Assembly: GCA_964544635.1 (NCBI GenBank)
Contig: CAZJCK010000005.1
Span: forward strand, 1 to 64,000
Direction: 5' to 3'
Length of the DNA stretch: 64,000 bases
Source of the DNA: CAZJCK01 sp964544635
GTDB taxonomy: Bacteria > Zixibacteria > MSB-5A5 > GN15 > FEB-12
The position numbers and the translations under genes were made by a program. The notes under the pieces are model-generated. The model was not told where the DNA came from and searched no databases. It saw nothing but the letters and a program-made list of their open reading frames with translations. Positions 52,129 through 61,524 of the stretch are shown piece after piece (positions within the stretch are counted from its first letter, which is position 1; each line of letters opens with the position of its first letter).

Positions 52129-52515
52129 GTGCAGCGCAACAGAGTTTCATCGGCGTCGCCGTACGAGATCAAGTACGGCTTCTCCCGCGCCGTGCGCCAC
52201 GGCAATCAGATTTCGGTGGCAGGCACGGCGCCGATTGGGCCGGACGACGAGACGTTTGCGCCGGGCGACGCCTTCCGGCAGGCGGAGCGGTGTTTCGAGA
52301 TCATCATTCGGGCGGTTGAAGAACTGGGGGGAAAGGTGGGTGATATCGTGCGTACCCGCATGTACATTGTCGACCCGTCGGATGCCGATGCCGTCGGACG
52401 TGCCCACGGTGCGATGTTCGGGGAGATCCGTCCGGCCGCAACGATGGTCGTGGTTAAGGAACTGCTCTCGGTTGACTGGCGGGTGGAAATCGAGGCCGAC
52501 GCCGTGATCGGCTGA
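52129..52515 (+). CDS. RidA/YjgF-family deaminase
   Basis: A small trimeric RidA-family protein (128 aa) that hydrolyses reactive enamine/imine intermediates to keto acids or acts on related compounds. Motifs are the RVSSASPYEIKYGFSRAVRH start, AFRQAERCFEIIIRAVEELG, DIVRTRMYIVD with the conserved arginine, and VDWRVEIEADAVI at the end. GTG 52129 starts three bases after the aldehyde dehydrogenase stop, so it is part of that operon. Confidence 0.87.
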   Translation: MQRNRVSSASPYEIKYGFSRAVRHGNQISVAGTAPIGPDDETFAPGDAFRQAERCFEIIIRAVEELGGKVGDIVRTRMYIVDPSDADAVGRAHGAMFGEIRPAATMVVVKELLSVDWRVEIEADAVIG

Positions 52516-52552
52516 TACAACCGGAAATTCTTCACATAAGGGATAGTGCAGC

Positions 52553-53401
52553 ATGCAGTTTGGAGCACATGAATCGATCGCCGGCGGAGTGTTCAATGCC
52601 ATCGAGCGGGGGAAAAAGGCCACCTGCGACACCATCCAGATGTTCAACAAGTCGAATAACCAGTGGCGCGCCAAAAAGATCACGGCCGATGAACTGGACA
52701 AATACTTTGCAGCGATTGACGAGACCGGCGTGACGGTATCGACTTCGCACACCAGCTACCTGATAAACATCGCCTCACCCGACGAGCAGCTCAGCGAACG
52801 TTCCTACCGCGCTCTTAAAGAGGAGATGGAGCGGTGCAACATGCTGAAGATCCCCAACCTGGTCATGCATCCAGGGTCGCATGTGGGGAGTGGCGAGGCT
52901 GTCGGTATTGGCGAGATCATCAGGAATCTCAACAAGCTGTTCGATGAGCTTGAGAAAAACGAGGTTACTTTGTTGCTCGAAACGACGGCCGGTCAGGGGT
53001 CAAACCTCGGCTACAGCTTCGAGCAGCTTGCTGCAATGATTGACGGCGTCGAGGACAAGAGTCACATCGGGGTGTGTCTTGACACATGTCATGTCTTTGC
53101 CGCCGGCTATCCGATCAGCGATCCGAAAGACTACAAGAAGACCATGAAGCAGTTCGATGACATCATCGGACTTGACTACCTGCGAATTATCCACGCCAAC
53201 GATTCCAAAAAGGAATTCGGTTCCAAACGTGACCGTCACGAGCACATCGGCGAGGGTCACATCGGTCTGGACGCCTTCCGGAACTTCGTCAACGACAAGA
53301 AATTGACCGATGTACCGATGATCCTGGAGACGCCCAAGGGGGACGACCTGGTCGAGGATATCGAGAATCTCAAGCGCCTGCGCTCGCTGGTGAAGAAATA
53401 G
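52553..53401 (+). CDS. nfo: endonuclease IV (AP endonuclease)
   Basis: Trinuclear zinc AP endonuclease of base excision repair, 282 aa. Visible zinc-site motifs are SHTSYLINIAS, MHPGSHVG, LLETTAGQG, CLDTCHVFAAGYPI, IHANDSKKEFGSKRDRHEHI and LETPKG, all conserved. GGGATAG lies before the ATG. It is 37 bases after the RidA gene and may be co-transcribed, though functionally separate. Confidence 0.95.
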   Translation: MQFGAHESIAGGVFNAIERGKKATCDTIQMFNKSNNQWRAKKITADELDKYFAAIDETGVTVSTSHTSYLINIASPDEQLSERSYRALKEEMERCNMLKIPNLVMHPGSHVGSGEAVGIGEIIRNLNKLFDELEKNEVTLLLETTAGQGSNLGYSFEQLAAMIDGVEDKSHIGVCLDTCHVFAAGYPISDPKDYKKTMKQFDDIIGLDYLRIIHANDSKKEFGSKRDRHEHIGEGHIGLDAFRNFVNDKKLTDVPMILETPKGDDLVEDIENLKRLRSLVKK

Positions 53402-53648
53402 CGCTTTTTGTAGCGGCGGATGTCTGCCGCTCGTCATACCACTGATCCCGCCTGTCACAAACAAGGGGCGCGTGGTCCCTCTTGCCTCACATCTGTGCAA
53501 CCCGCCGGCATGGAAGACCGTAGTTCACGGCATACGTCGGCAGGGAACCGGCTCGACGCATACGAGCTGATGCCGACTGCTGAAGCGATGTTGAACGGGC
53601 ACTGAATCAAAGCACTCTTGGGAACCAGTTGCGATTGGAGACATTGGT

Positions 53649-56075
53649 ATGGTGGACTGTTCACGCACGGGTAAATCACTTGCATTATCAGCGGTCATTC
53701 TACTTCTGGCGGTGCCGGCGGTGCTGCAGGCGCATGACAAGATCCCGGATGACCTGCGTACGACTACTGCCGTTCGTACCACGGCCGCGATTGACATCGA
53801 CGGACGGCTCGACGAACCGGCGTGGGAAAGCATACCGGTAGCCTCGGGCTTTCGCCAGATCGAGCCGGACGACGGGGTACCGTCAACCCAAAAGACCGAG
53901 GTTCGGTTCCTGTATGATGATGCGGCGGTGTATGTCGGCTTCACCTGTTACGATTCGGAGCCGGACAAGATCATTGGCCAGATCACGCGGCGCGACCGCT
54001 ACACCGAATCGGATATGGTATCGGTGCGCTTCGACTCACACCATGATCATCAGACGGCCTATTACTTTTCGGTCAACGCCGGCGGCGTGCAGCGCGATAT
54101 CCTGCTGTACAACAACACCTGGTCCGACTCCGACTGGGATGCCGTGTGGGAGGCGAACGTACAGCGCACCAGTTTCGGCTGGACAGCCGAGTTTCGCATC
54201 CCCTATTCGGCGCTGCGCTTCACCGAGGCTGAGGAGTATACGTGGGGTCTGGACATGACGCGGTACATTCCGCGCAACGACGAAACTGTCCGCTGGCAAT
54301 GGGTATCGAACGAAGAGCAGGGGGGGGTGTCGCGCTACGGTCATCTGGAGGGCATCAAGGGGATCTCACCGCCGCGCCGCCTCGAAGTGAAACCGTATGC
54401 GGTGTCGTACGGTATCGACGAACCGTCCTCGGCAGGTAATCTCGACGGTCGTGACTACATTTCCGACATGGGCGCCGATGTCAGCTATGGCCTGTCGTCG
54501 GCGTTCACCCTCGATGTCGCGATCAATCCCGACTTCGGCCAGGTAGAATCGGATGAAGCGGTGCTCAATCTGGGGACGTATGAGACGTTCTTTCCGGAGA
54601 AGCGACCGTTCTTTCTTGAGGGCCGCGAGATCTACAGTACCCAGTTTTACAATCAGTTTTACAGTCGCCGTATCGGCCGCACGCCGCGCAACGATCCGGA
54701 TGATGTCGACTATTACACCGACTACCCGAACAACACCACTATCCTCAGCGCCGCCAAGCTGAGCGGCAAAACAACCTCCGGTACCTCCATTGGTATCCTG
54801 AACGCGACGACGGAACGCGAGAGTGCCCGGTATCGCGGCGGCGACGGTTTTGATCACTCGGCAGTTGTCGAGCCGCTCGCCAACTATACGGTCGCCCGAA
54901 TCAAACAGGACTTTGGCGGCAATTCGTATGTCGGGGGTATGTTTACGTCGGTCCTGCAGGAAGAGACCGATAACGCCTATACCGGTTCGGTCGACCTGAA
55001 GATGAACATGCTGGATGACATGTTTCAATTGGCCGCAGCCGCGATCGGGACGCACAACGGCCCGGATCAGAACGGCGGTTCAGCGTCGGCCAGCCTCAAC
55101 AAGGTAGGCGGCAAGGTGCTGCGGGGTAACATCTTTATCGACTACTATGACAACGAGGTCGACTACAATCGGCTCGGCTACCTCAATCGCAACGGTTACT
55201 GGGGGATATCGACGTGGCAGCAGCTTTACAGCAATAAGACGGTCGGTCCCGTTCGCTACGCCAACGTCAATTTCAACGGCTGGTACAACGAGTTGTTGGG
55301 CGGGCGACGTTTCTGGAATGGCGGCAATGTGAACACCAACATGCAGTTCACCAACAACTGGTGGTTCTGGGGTGGCGTCGGATTCGGCAACCAGGAGGCC
55401 GACGATCGCGAGACACGCGGCGACGGCTTGTGGCTCAAGCCGTCACGCACCAACTACTGGGTCGGTGGTCGCACCAATTCCTCGGCGCCGATCGACCTGG
55501 AGTTGTCGACAAGCGGCTCCACGGAACGTGCCGGTAATTCGCGCTGGTACAATGTATGGGTAAACATGCGCCCGATGTCACGTCTGGAAGTGTCGGTGGG
55601 CACGCGGCTCGGTGACGGTAACCGCGAACTGTACTGGGTTGGGGAACATGAGCCGAGCGGCGATCCGGCGTTCGGTCATCTCGACCAGAACATTGTCGAT
55701 ATCAACACCCGCGGGCTGTACTCGTTCACCCGCAACCTGACCATTCAATGGTACACCCAACTGTACTTCAGTGCTGGAGAATATGCTGATGACTACCGGC
55801 GCCTGATCCACGAGGCGGATGTTTCGACCGTGATACCATCCGACCAGATCGACTTCTCCCGCGCCGACTTCAACTACAAGGCGTTCAATGTCAACCTGGT
55901 GCTGCGCTGGGAATATCGCCCGGGTTCGACCATCTATGCTGTCTGGACGCAGGCGCGCAACGGTTACCACGAGGATTTCGGCGACTTCCGGTTCTCACGC
56001 GACTTCGACGACCTGTTCGAGGCGCCGCATACCAATACCTTTCTTGTGAAGGTCGATTACTGGTGGACCATTTAG
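53649..56075 (+). CDS. DUF5916 protein with CBM9-like N-terminal domain
   Basis: Large exported protein of 808 aa. A signal peptide (SLALSAVILLLAVPAVLQAH) is followed by a CBM9/DOMON-like domain (IDGRLDEPAWESIP, EVRFLYDDAAVYVGFTCYDS, WTAEFRIPYSALRF) at about 45-200. The DUF5916 region follows (DVAINPDFGQVESDEAVLNL, FFPEKRPFFLEG) and runs to the C-terminus as predicted barrel strands. Such proteins are common in FCB genomes and are thought to be outer-membrane barrels with an uptake or binding domain; substrates are unknown. The 247 bases upstream hold a short hairpin (AGCGGC/GCCGCT) but no gene. Confidence 0.82.
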   Translation: MVDCSRTGKSLALSAVILLLAVPAVLQAHDKIPDDLRTTTAVRTTAAIDIDGRLDEPAWESIPVASGFRQIEPDDGVPSTQKTEVRFLYDDAAVYVGFTCYDSEPDKIIGQITRRDRYTESDMVSVRFDSHHDHQTAYYFSVNAGGVQRDILLYNNTWSDSDWDAVWEANVQRTSFGWTAEFRIPYSALRFTEAEEYTWGLDMTRYIPRNDETVRWQWVSNEEQGGVSRYGHLEGIKGISPPRRLEVKPYAVSYGIDEPSSAGNLDGRDYISDMGADVSYGLSSAFTLDVAINPDFGQVESDEAVLNLGTYETFFPEKRPFFLEGREIYSTQFYNQFYSRRIGRTPRNDPDDVDYYTDYPNNTTILSAAKLSGKTTSGTSIGILNATTERESARYRGGDGFDHSAVVEPLANYTVARIKQDFGGNSYVGGMFTSVLQEETDNAYTGSVDLKMNMLDDMFQLAAAAIGTHNGPDQNGGSASASLNKVGGKVLRGNIFIDYYDNEVDYNRLGYLNRNGYWGISTWQQLYSNKTVGPVRYANVNFNGWYNELLGGRRFWNGGNVNTNMQFTNNWWFWGGVGFGNQEADDRETRGDGLWLKPSRTNYWVGGRTNSSAPIDLELSTSGSTERAGNSRWYNVWVNMRPMSRLEVSVGTRLGDGNRELYWVGEHEPSGDPAFGHLDQNIVDINTRGLYSFTRNLTIQWYTQLYFSAGEYADDYRRLIHEADVSTVIPSDQIDFSRADFNYKAFNVNLVLRWEYRPGSTIYAVWTQARNGYHEDFGDFRFSRDFDDLFEAPHTNTFLVKVDYWWTI

Positions 56076-56103
56076 TTGCATGCTGCAACTCCCGCAGCGA
56101 CGC

Positions 56104-56133
56104 AAAACGGCCGGCATAACTGCCGGCCGTTTT
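56104..56133. terminator. bidirectional terminator
   Basis: Perfect 12-bp stem AAAACGGCCGGC/GCCGGCCGTTTT, serving the DUF5916 gene and the convergent YtfJ-like gene. Confidence 0.85.
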
Positions 56134-56166
56134 GTATATCAATGAGTCGGTTGCGAGCCGGGCTGC

Positions 56167-56580
56167 TTATTCGTCGGACTCCTTCTCGTGCTTCTTCTCG
56201 GAGTGCCCGTCGTCGTCCTCCTCAGTCTTGAACTCTTCCATCCACTTCTTCATCTTCTTGGCCAGCCCCGGGATGGCGTCGATCATGCCCTCCCATTTGT
56301 GCTTGGAGACCGGCAGCAATTTGGGACCGTCGGGATCGAGAATAATAAAAGCGATCGGCTGAATTTTAGCGCCGCCGCCGCCACCGCCGCCGAAACCCTG
56401 GCCCTCGGTTGATTTTTCCCCCTGGCCACCGCCGGCGCCGAAACCGACTGAGATCTTTACGACCGGGATGACGGTCTGGTTGCCGACGGTTATCGCTTTG
56501 CCGATGACGGCTTCTGAAGTTGCAATCTCTTTTAGTTCGCCGACAACGCCCTTGAGTACGTCTACTACGTTATTTGACAT
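56167..56580 (-). CDS. GerW/YtfJ-family protein
   Basis: A 137-aa protein with the YtfJ/GerW pattern: VIGKAITVGNQTVIPVVKIS, a glycine-rich loop (GFGGGGGGGAKIQPIAFIIL) and an acidic/basic C-terminal tail. In spore formers this family is needed for spore germination or cortex processing, but it is also found in non-spore-formers with unknown role. Its start overlaps the end of the next gene by 11 bases. The partner is a DUF2953-like membrane protein, the same pair seen in Bacillus (ytfI-ytfJ). Confidence 0.82.
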   Translation of the reverse strand: MSNNVVDVLKGVVGELKEIATSEAVIGKAITVGNQTVIPVVKISVGFGAGGGQGEKSTEGQGFGGGGGGGAKIQPIAFIILDPDGPKLLPVSKHKWEGMIDAIPGLAKKMKKWMEEFKTEEDDDGHSEKKHEKESDE

Positions 56581-57355
56581 CGTCTGCTCCTTTCTTTTTT
56601 CCTATCGCCAGACGAATTAGTTCTCTTAACGGTAAATCCCACAAAAACAACAAGGTCGAGCCGACCAGTCGGTAGAGCGGCAGTGCGACTCCAATGCGAA
56701 ACGAACCGCTCAGGGATTGACCGGTAAAGTCCGGAGAGTATTTAACATGGCGCCGTACAAACGGTACTGCGCCGGAAACGGCCTGAAAATAACCATACGC
56801 CTGACCGGTCTGGTCAGGCTCCTCGAAGCCGCCGCGGATGCGAGCCTCGAGATGTTCCACGCGCGTGCCGCGGAACAGTCGCATCAGGTAGCGACCGGTC
56901 GCTTTGGTCGAATGCGAAAACAGCCGCCAGGCCGGTTTCAGGCCGGACGGTAAGCGGAAGCGTCGCCTGCGGCGCGCCGCCGCTGCGGTGTCGGCAGCTT
57001 CGTGGGGCTTCGCCCGACCTTCGTCAAAGCTATCGCCGGGGCGATCGGCATCGCTCTCCCGCTCTTCGACTGCCGGCTCGGCAGGTTTGATATCCGCTTC
57101 GGTTTCCTCATCCTCATCCTCATCGTCGTCACCGACTGCCTGTACTTTGAAGCTGCGCAGATTGAAGCCGAACAGCCGGAACTTGCCGACACCGCTGTCG
57201 AAGTCGATGAACGGCCCGGACCGTCCCAGCCCGAAGAACACAGTCTTGCGTTCTTCCGATAGTTCGAGGTGCACACGCAGCCGCAGCGCGAGGACGGCTG
57301 CGGTCAACAGGATAAGGATACCGATGATTAGCAGGAGAATATCCATCATTACCAA
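56570..57355 (-). CDS. DUF2953-like membrane protein (YtfI-like)
   Basis: A 261-aa protein with an N-terminal helix (ILLLIIGILILLTAAVLALR), a beta segment (VHLELSEERKTVFFGLGRSG), an acidic low-complexity linker (DDDEDEDEETEADIKPAEPA), an arginine-rich stretch and a second hydrophobic segment near the C-terminus (ALPLYRLVGSTLLFLWDLPL). The pattern fits DUF2953, the YtfI family. ATG 57355 or the ATG at 57346 may be the start. It is operonic with and upstream of the YtfJ-like gene. Confidence 0.7.
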   Translation of the reverse strand: MVMMDILLLIIGILILLTAAVLALRLRVHLELSEERKTVFFGLGRSGPFIDFDSGVGKFRLFGFNLRSFKVQAVGDDDEDEDEETEADIKPAEPAVEERESDADRPGDSFDEGRAKPHEAADTAAAARRRRRFRLPSGLKPAWRLFSHSTKATGRYLMRLFRGTRVEHLEARIRGGFEEPDQTGQAYGYFQAVSGAVPFVRRHVKYSPDFTGQSLSGSFRIGVALPLYRLVGSTLLFLWDLPLRELIRLAIGKKKGADDVK

Positions 57356-57402
57356 TATAGTATCGGCAGATGGCGCGGGCTACCCCTTTATAAAATGGGC
57401 AT

Positions 57403-59121
57403 TTAGCGATTGAGGCCGAATTCCTCCCACAAAAGGGTTGGCGGCACCGCGCCCTGTCGCAGCAATCGGCTGTGAAAGTCGCCAAGGCTGAAGGTATCCC
57501 CGTCGGCGCCGCGAACGGCCTCGCGCAACAGGTCGATTTCCAATTTACCCAGCAGGGCGGCCGTGTGCACACCGGGGAAGAGGGCTGCCCGGGTAACGCG
57601 CTGGGCCATCAGGTCGCGCATCGAGCCGGTCTCGACATTGAGCATCGCCATGACTTTTTCGATCGCTTCGTCGAGCGTCCACTCCTCGCGGTGCATGTAC
57701 ACCTCGGCGGTTACGAGCACGGCGCGCATCCGCAGTTCATCGAGATAGGCCAGCCAGAGCGCCGGGTCGGTGTCGCCGTGGAAGCCGGGACGGTTGACCA
57801 TCTCCTCGCAGTACAGCGCCCAGCCGTCGATCAGCATCGGTGACTGCAGCCACTTTCGAAAGTCATCGTTGCCGGCCCGCGCCCATTCGGCCTGGGTGTG
57901 CTGGCCGGGATAGGCCTGGATAGCGGCATTGATGCGGAAACCGCGACGGTGCACATAGCGGTAGCGCAATTCGAGCTGACGTTCATCAAGCTGTTCCGGC
58001 AGCGGCCGTACCCAGACCATTGCCTGCGCCCCGCCTGAGAAGGGCGGGATCGGGACATAGGTCGTGTTGTTCACCAGGACCCGCAAATAGGACGGCGTTT
58101 CGACCACGACAATCGAATCGAGTGTCGGCGGCAGCGAAACGATATCTTTGGCGATTGTTTCCTGGTGTGCCTGTTCGGTTTCCCATTGGTAGTACGCCAG
58201 CACGTCGCTGCGACTGAAGCTCGGCGGCACAAAAACATCGTCGCGTCCGTTCTGATGCTGCTCCTCGAAGTACATGGCGTAATCGTCGTACTCCGCCTGG
58301 TAACGCTCGACCAGCAAAGCCGAGAGCGCAAGGAGCGAGTCGCTGTCGAAGCCGAGGAAGAGATGCTCTTCGAGGAGTTCGTCGAAACGATCCTTGCCAA
58401 CGGCGAAGGAACCGGGCGGGGCGGCCTTGACCGTGGTCAGGTAGGCAGCGAAGTCGTTCATGGCTTCACGGGCGCGGGTGGAGGTTTTGAGGATTTCGTC
58501 GGCCCGCTCCGGCAGCTTGTTCATAAACTCACCACCAACCTTGCGATACAGCTCCATGCCGTCGTCGAGCAGGCTCAGGGCAGCTTCGACCGACAGCGGC
58601 GACGGTTCTCTCAGTATCTGACGTGCGGTCGAGAGATAGTCGGGTACCGACCGCATTCGTTGCAGGATAGGGAAGAGCTGTTCCATCGGCGGCATGTGAT
58701 CCATCCGCGCCAGGTAGAACATGCCGTCGACGACCTCACGGACATGCAGGTAGGCCGACGTACGGTACAGTTTCCGCTTATCGAGATTGACCAGATGTTG
58801 CGAAATGTCGGCCTGAAGAGCGGCCAGGCTGATACGATCGGACGGCGTGATACGGTCTTCATTGATACGCGAAGCCGCTCGCTCGAAATCCTTGAGTTTA
58901 TCAATCATGCTGCCAACGGAGCGCGACGAGTAATCGGCGAAGCGCTGGTCATAGGCGGTGATGCCCATGCGAGTGGCCGTGACGGGATAAAATGTCTGTA
59001 CCGCTTCAAGGTATTCCTGCTCCAGGCGGTTGAGATCCGGGTCGTCGGCGGCCCGCGGCGTGGGTGTATTTGCGAGCATGATGACGAGGCATATACTGGC
59101 GAATGGAACAATCTTTTTCAT
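57403..59121 (-). CDS. DUF885-family exported protein with degenerate metal motif
   Basis: Exported protein of 572 aa, signal peptide MKKIVPFASICLVIMLANTP. The helical body and length match DUF885 peptidase-like proteins. The family's zinc motif HEAYPGHH reads IQAYPGQH here (residues 401-408), so both main ligands and the catalytic Glu are changed. The later EGWALY motif reads DGWALYCEE (about residue 430). It is probably a pseudoenzyme, perhaps a binding protein, or uses another chemistry. The rest of the fold looks intact with no frameshift, so it is not a decaying gene. Confidence 0.82.
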   Translation of the reverse strand: MKKIVPFASICLVIMLANTPTPRAADDPDLNRLEQEYLEAVQTFYPVTATRMGITAYDQRFADYSSRSVGSMIDKLKDFERAASRINEDRITPSDRISLAALQADISQHLVNLDKRKLYRTSAYLHVREVVDGMFYLARMDHMPPMEQLFPILQRMRSVPDYLSTARQILREPSPLSVEAALSLLDDGMELYRKVGGEFMNKLPERADEILKTSTRAREAMNDFAAYLTTVKAAPPGSFAVGKDRFDELLEEHLFLGFDSDSLLALSALLVERYQAEYDDYAMYFEEQHQNGRDDVFVPPSFSRSDVLAYYQWETEQAHQETIAKDIVSLPPTLDSIVVVETPSYLRVLVNNTTYVPIPPFSGGAQAMVWVRPLPEQLDERQLELRYRYVHRRGFRINAAIQAYPGQHTQAEWARAGNDDFRKWLQSPMLIDGWALYCEEMVNRPGFHGDTDPALWLAYLDELRMRAVLVTAEVYMHREEWTLDEAIEKVMAMLNVETGSMRDLMAQRVTRAALFPGVHTAALLGKLEIDLLREAVRGADGDTFSLGDFHSRLLRQGAVPPTLLWEEFGLNR

Positions 59122-59160
59122 AGGTGTCCTTGTTTCCTCGTTGTGTTCTGACCGCCGGTC

Positions 59161-60537
59161 CTATTCCCGAGAGAACATGCCTACCAGTTCAATATGCATG
59201 GTATGGGGGAACATGTCGACCGGTCGCACCTCAGGCAGCCGATACCCCGCCTTGACGAGACTGGCGGCATCACGGGCGAAGGTTGACGGATTACACGATA
59301 TGTAGAGCAGGCGCTCCGGCGCCATCTTGAGCAGATACTTGAGTGCTTTTGGATTCATACCAGCGCGCGGAGGGTCGACGATGATAACGTCGAACTGCTC
59401 CTGCGCCTTCGGGTGCGACTTGAGAAAGTCCTTCACGTTGCCCTCGAAGAACTCGATGTTGTCAACCCGGTTCAAAGTCGCATTTTCCCGCGCCGCCGCT
59501 ATCGCATCCGGGACCAGCTCGACACCGACTACTTCGTGTACGTACTTCGAGAGCAGAATGCCTATCGAGCCGGTGCCGCAGTAGAGGTCGAGCACCCGGT
59601 CGTCGCGCGTCGCTTTGAGCATGTCAAAGGCGGTCCGGTAGAGTGTTTCGGCCTGGTTGGTGTTGGTCTGGAAGAACGAATTGGCGCGGATACGGAAGCT
59701 GCTCTCGAACAACCGCTCCTCGATGTAGCCCGGGCCGTAGAGAATATCCTCCTTTTCACCCACCGCGATATTGGAGCGCTGCCCGTTCTGGTTGTGGACG
59801 ATCGTCGTTACCTCCGGGAAGGCGGCAGTCATTCCTTTTACCAGGTGTTCACGGCTGGGGAAGGAGCCGTAGTTGGTGACGATGTTAACCATGAAGTCGG
59901 GCGTCCGCTTGGCCTGTCGGAGCATAAAGAAGCGCATATAGCCATGGTGCTCGCGGACATCGTACACCGGCAGATCCTCGCGTTTTACGAAGTCGCGCAT
60001 CCAGTGCACCAGCCGGTTGGCCAAGTCGGATTGCAGGTGGCAGTGCTCCAGGTCGAAGATCGCGTCCCAGCGACCGCGGTGATGCAGGCCGAGATTGAAA
60101 TCGTTGTCGGGATCGACGTGAAACGAGAACTCCATCTTGTTGCGGTAGCGAAAGCGCTCCGCCGACCCGATCACATCGTGCACAACAACGTCGGGCAACT
60201 TCCCGAGGCGCTCCATGCAGTCGATGGTTTGCTTCTTTTTGAATTCGAGCTGGTGGCGGTACTCGAGGTCCTGCCAGGTGCAGCCGCCGCAGATGCCGAA
60301 ATGCGAACAGGGGGCGTCGGTGCGCAACTCCGACGGTTCGAGGATCTCCTCGAGCCTGGCGACATCATAGCGGGCTTTCGACTTGATTATGCAGGCGCGG
60401 ATCAACTCGCCCGGCAGGCCGCCGTTGACAAACACCACCTTGCCGTCGCGTTCAGCTACCGCCTTACCGTCGAAGGCCAGGTCCTTCACTCTGAGGTCGA
60501 CTATGTGCTCTGCTGTCGTGGGCGTGGTTTCACTCAT
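59161..60537 (-). CDS. rlmD: 23S rRNA (uracil-5-)-methyltransferase RlmD family
   Basis: RumA/TrmA-family enzyme with an N-terminal TRAM domain (VDLRVKDLAFDGKAVAERDG), a [4Fe-4S] cluster motif CSHFGICGGC and a later cysteine (LEHCHLQ), and the SAM domain (VLDLYCGTGSIGILLSKYVH, DVIIVDPPRAGMNP). The catalytic cysteine is in LLYISCNPSTFARD. ATG 60537 is preferred because an upstream TTG (60546) would overlap the CDF gene. The position modified (U1939 or U747 type) cannot be set from sequence alone. The length of 458 aa is normal. Confidence 0.9.
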   Translation of the reverse strand: MSETTPTTAEHIVDLRVKDLAFDGKAVAERDGKVVFVNGGLPGELIRACIIKSKARYDVARLEEILEPSELRTDAPCSHFGICGGCTWQDLEYRHQLEFKKKQTIDCMERLGKLPDVVVHDVIGSAERFRYRNKMEFSFHVDPDNDFNLGLHHRGRWDAIFDLEHCHLQSDLANRLVHWMRDFVKREDLPVYDVREHHGYMRFFMLRQAKRTPDFMVNIVTNYGSFPSREHLVKGMTAAFPEVTTIVHNQNGQRSNIAVGEKEDILYGPGYIEERLFESSFRIRANSFFQTNTNQAETLYRTAFDMLKATRDDRVLDLYCGTGSIGILLSKYVHEVVGVELVPDAIAAARENATLNRVDNIEFFEGNVKDFLKSHPKAQEQFDVIIVDPPRAGMNPKALKYLLKMAPERLLYISCNPSTFARDAASLVKAGYRLPEVRPVDMFPHTMHIELVGMFSRE

Positions 60538-60539
60538 CG

Positions 60540-61466
60540 TTAACACTCATACCGACAAAGCACCTTCCGAGACGAACATTTCGTCTTTCGTTCGGCCTGA
60601 ATGGTGCAGTGCCCGATGTGGAACTCCGATTCTACGGTGCTTCGTATTTCTTCGACTATTTCCGGTGCGGCCGACAGGTCGGCGTCGTCAATGCAAATGT
60701 GACACGACATGGCCACTTCGTTCGACGACAACGACCAGATGTGCAGGTCGTGGACGTCGCGGACCCGTCGCACACTCTCGATCCGGTCCAGTACGGCGTC
60801 GAAATTGATCGATTTGGGGACGGCCTCGAGGAAGACCAGCGCCGCTTCCTTGATTACCAGGTACGATGACCAGAGGATCATGACGGCGATGAGTGCCGAC
60901 AGGATGACGTCGATCACCACCCAGCCGGTCATCAGGATGACGATACCACCGATGATGACACCGACCGACGAAACGGCATCGTACAGCATATGCAAATAGG
61001 CGGTCTTCATGTTCAGCGATTCGGTGCTGCCTTTGTGCAGCAGCAGCATCGAAATTACGTTACCGACGAGGCCGATGACCGCCACGGTAAGAAAGATCCA
61101 CGGTTTGGTGATCGGTTCCGGGTTCAAGTAGCGGTCCCAGGCTTCGCTGAGAATGAAAATGGCGATGGCGACCAGGGCGGCGGCGGAAATGAAGGCGGTC
61201 ATGACCTCAATCCGCTTGTAGCCGAAAGTAGAGCGCTTGGTAGCCGGCAGCCGGGAGCCTTTCATGCCGATGGCCGCGAGGATCAGCGAGGCAACGTCGG
61301 ACAGGTTGTGAACGGCGTCGGCGATCAGCGCCAGGTAACCGGTAATCAGGCCGCCAACGAATTCGGCAGCGGTAATCACCAGGTTGAAGACAATCGTCCA
61401 GCCGAGGCGTTTGCCCGACGTGTCGCCGGTTATGCGGCTGTGATCATGAGAATGAGCCATAGACAT
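60540..61466 (-). CDS. cation diffusion facilitator (zinc-type)
   Basis: Six-helix metal/proton antiporter exporting Zn2+ or similar ions. The transport sites are HNLSD (helix 2) and HMLYD (helix 5), both of the HxxxD zinc type. A histidine-containing N-terminus (MAHSHDHS) and C-terminal cytoplasmic domain (VRDVHDLHIWSLSSNEVAMS) are present. The tail ends with several cysteines (KTKCSSRKVLCRYEC), unusual for CDF proteins and possibly an extra metal site. ATG 61466 was chosen over a TTG at 61478. It ends two bases before the rlmD start. Confidence 0.9.
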   Translation of the reverse strand: MSMAHSHDHSRITGDTSGKRLGWTIVFNLVITAAEFVGGLITGYLALIADAVHNLSDVASLILAAIGMKGSRLPATKRSTFGYKRIEVMTAFISAAALVAIAIFILSEAWDRYLNPEPITKPWIFLTVAVIGLVGNVISMLLLHKGSTESLNMKTAYLHMLYDAVSSVGVIIGGIVILMTGWVVIDVILSALIAVMILWSSYLVIKEAALVFLEAVPKSINFDAVLDRIESVRRVRDVHDLHIWSLSSNEVAMSCHICIDDADLSAAPEIVEEIRSTVESEFHIGHCTIQAERKTKCSSRKVLCRYEC

Positions 61467-61524
61467 ATAGTGTAACAAGAAACCGCCCGGCTTTCACGGA
61501 TAAAGTGACGGAATGTTGTTAAGT

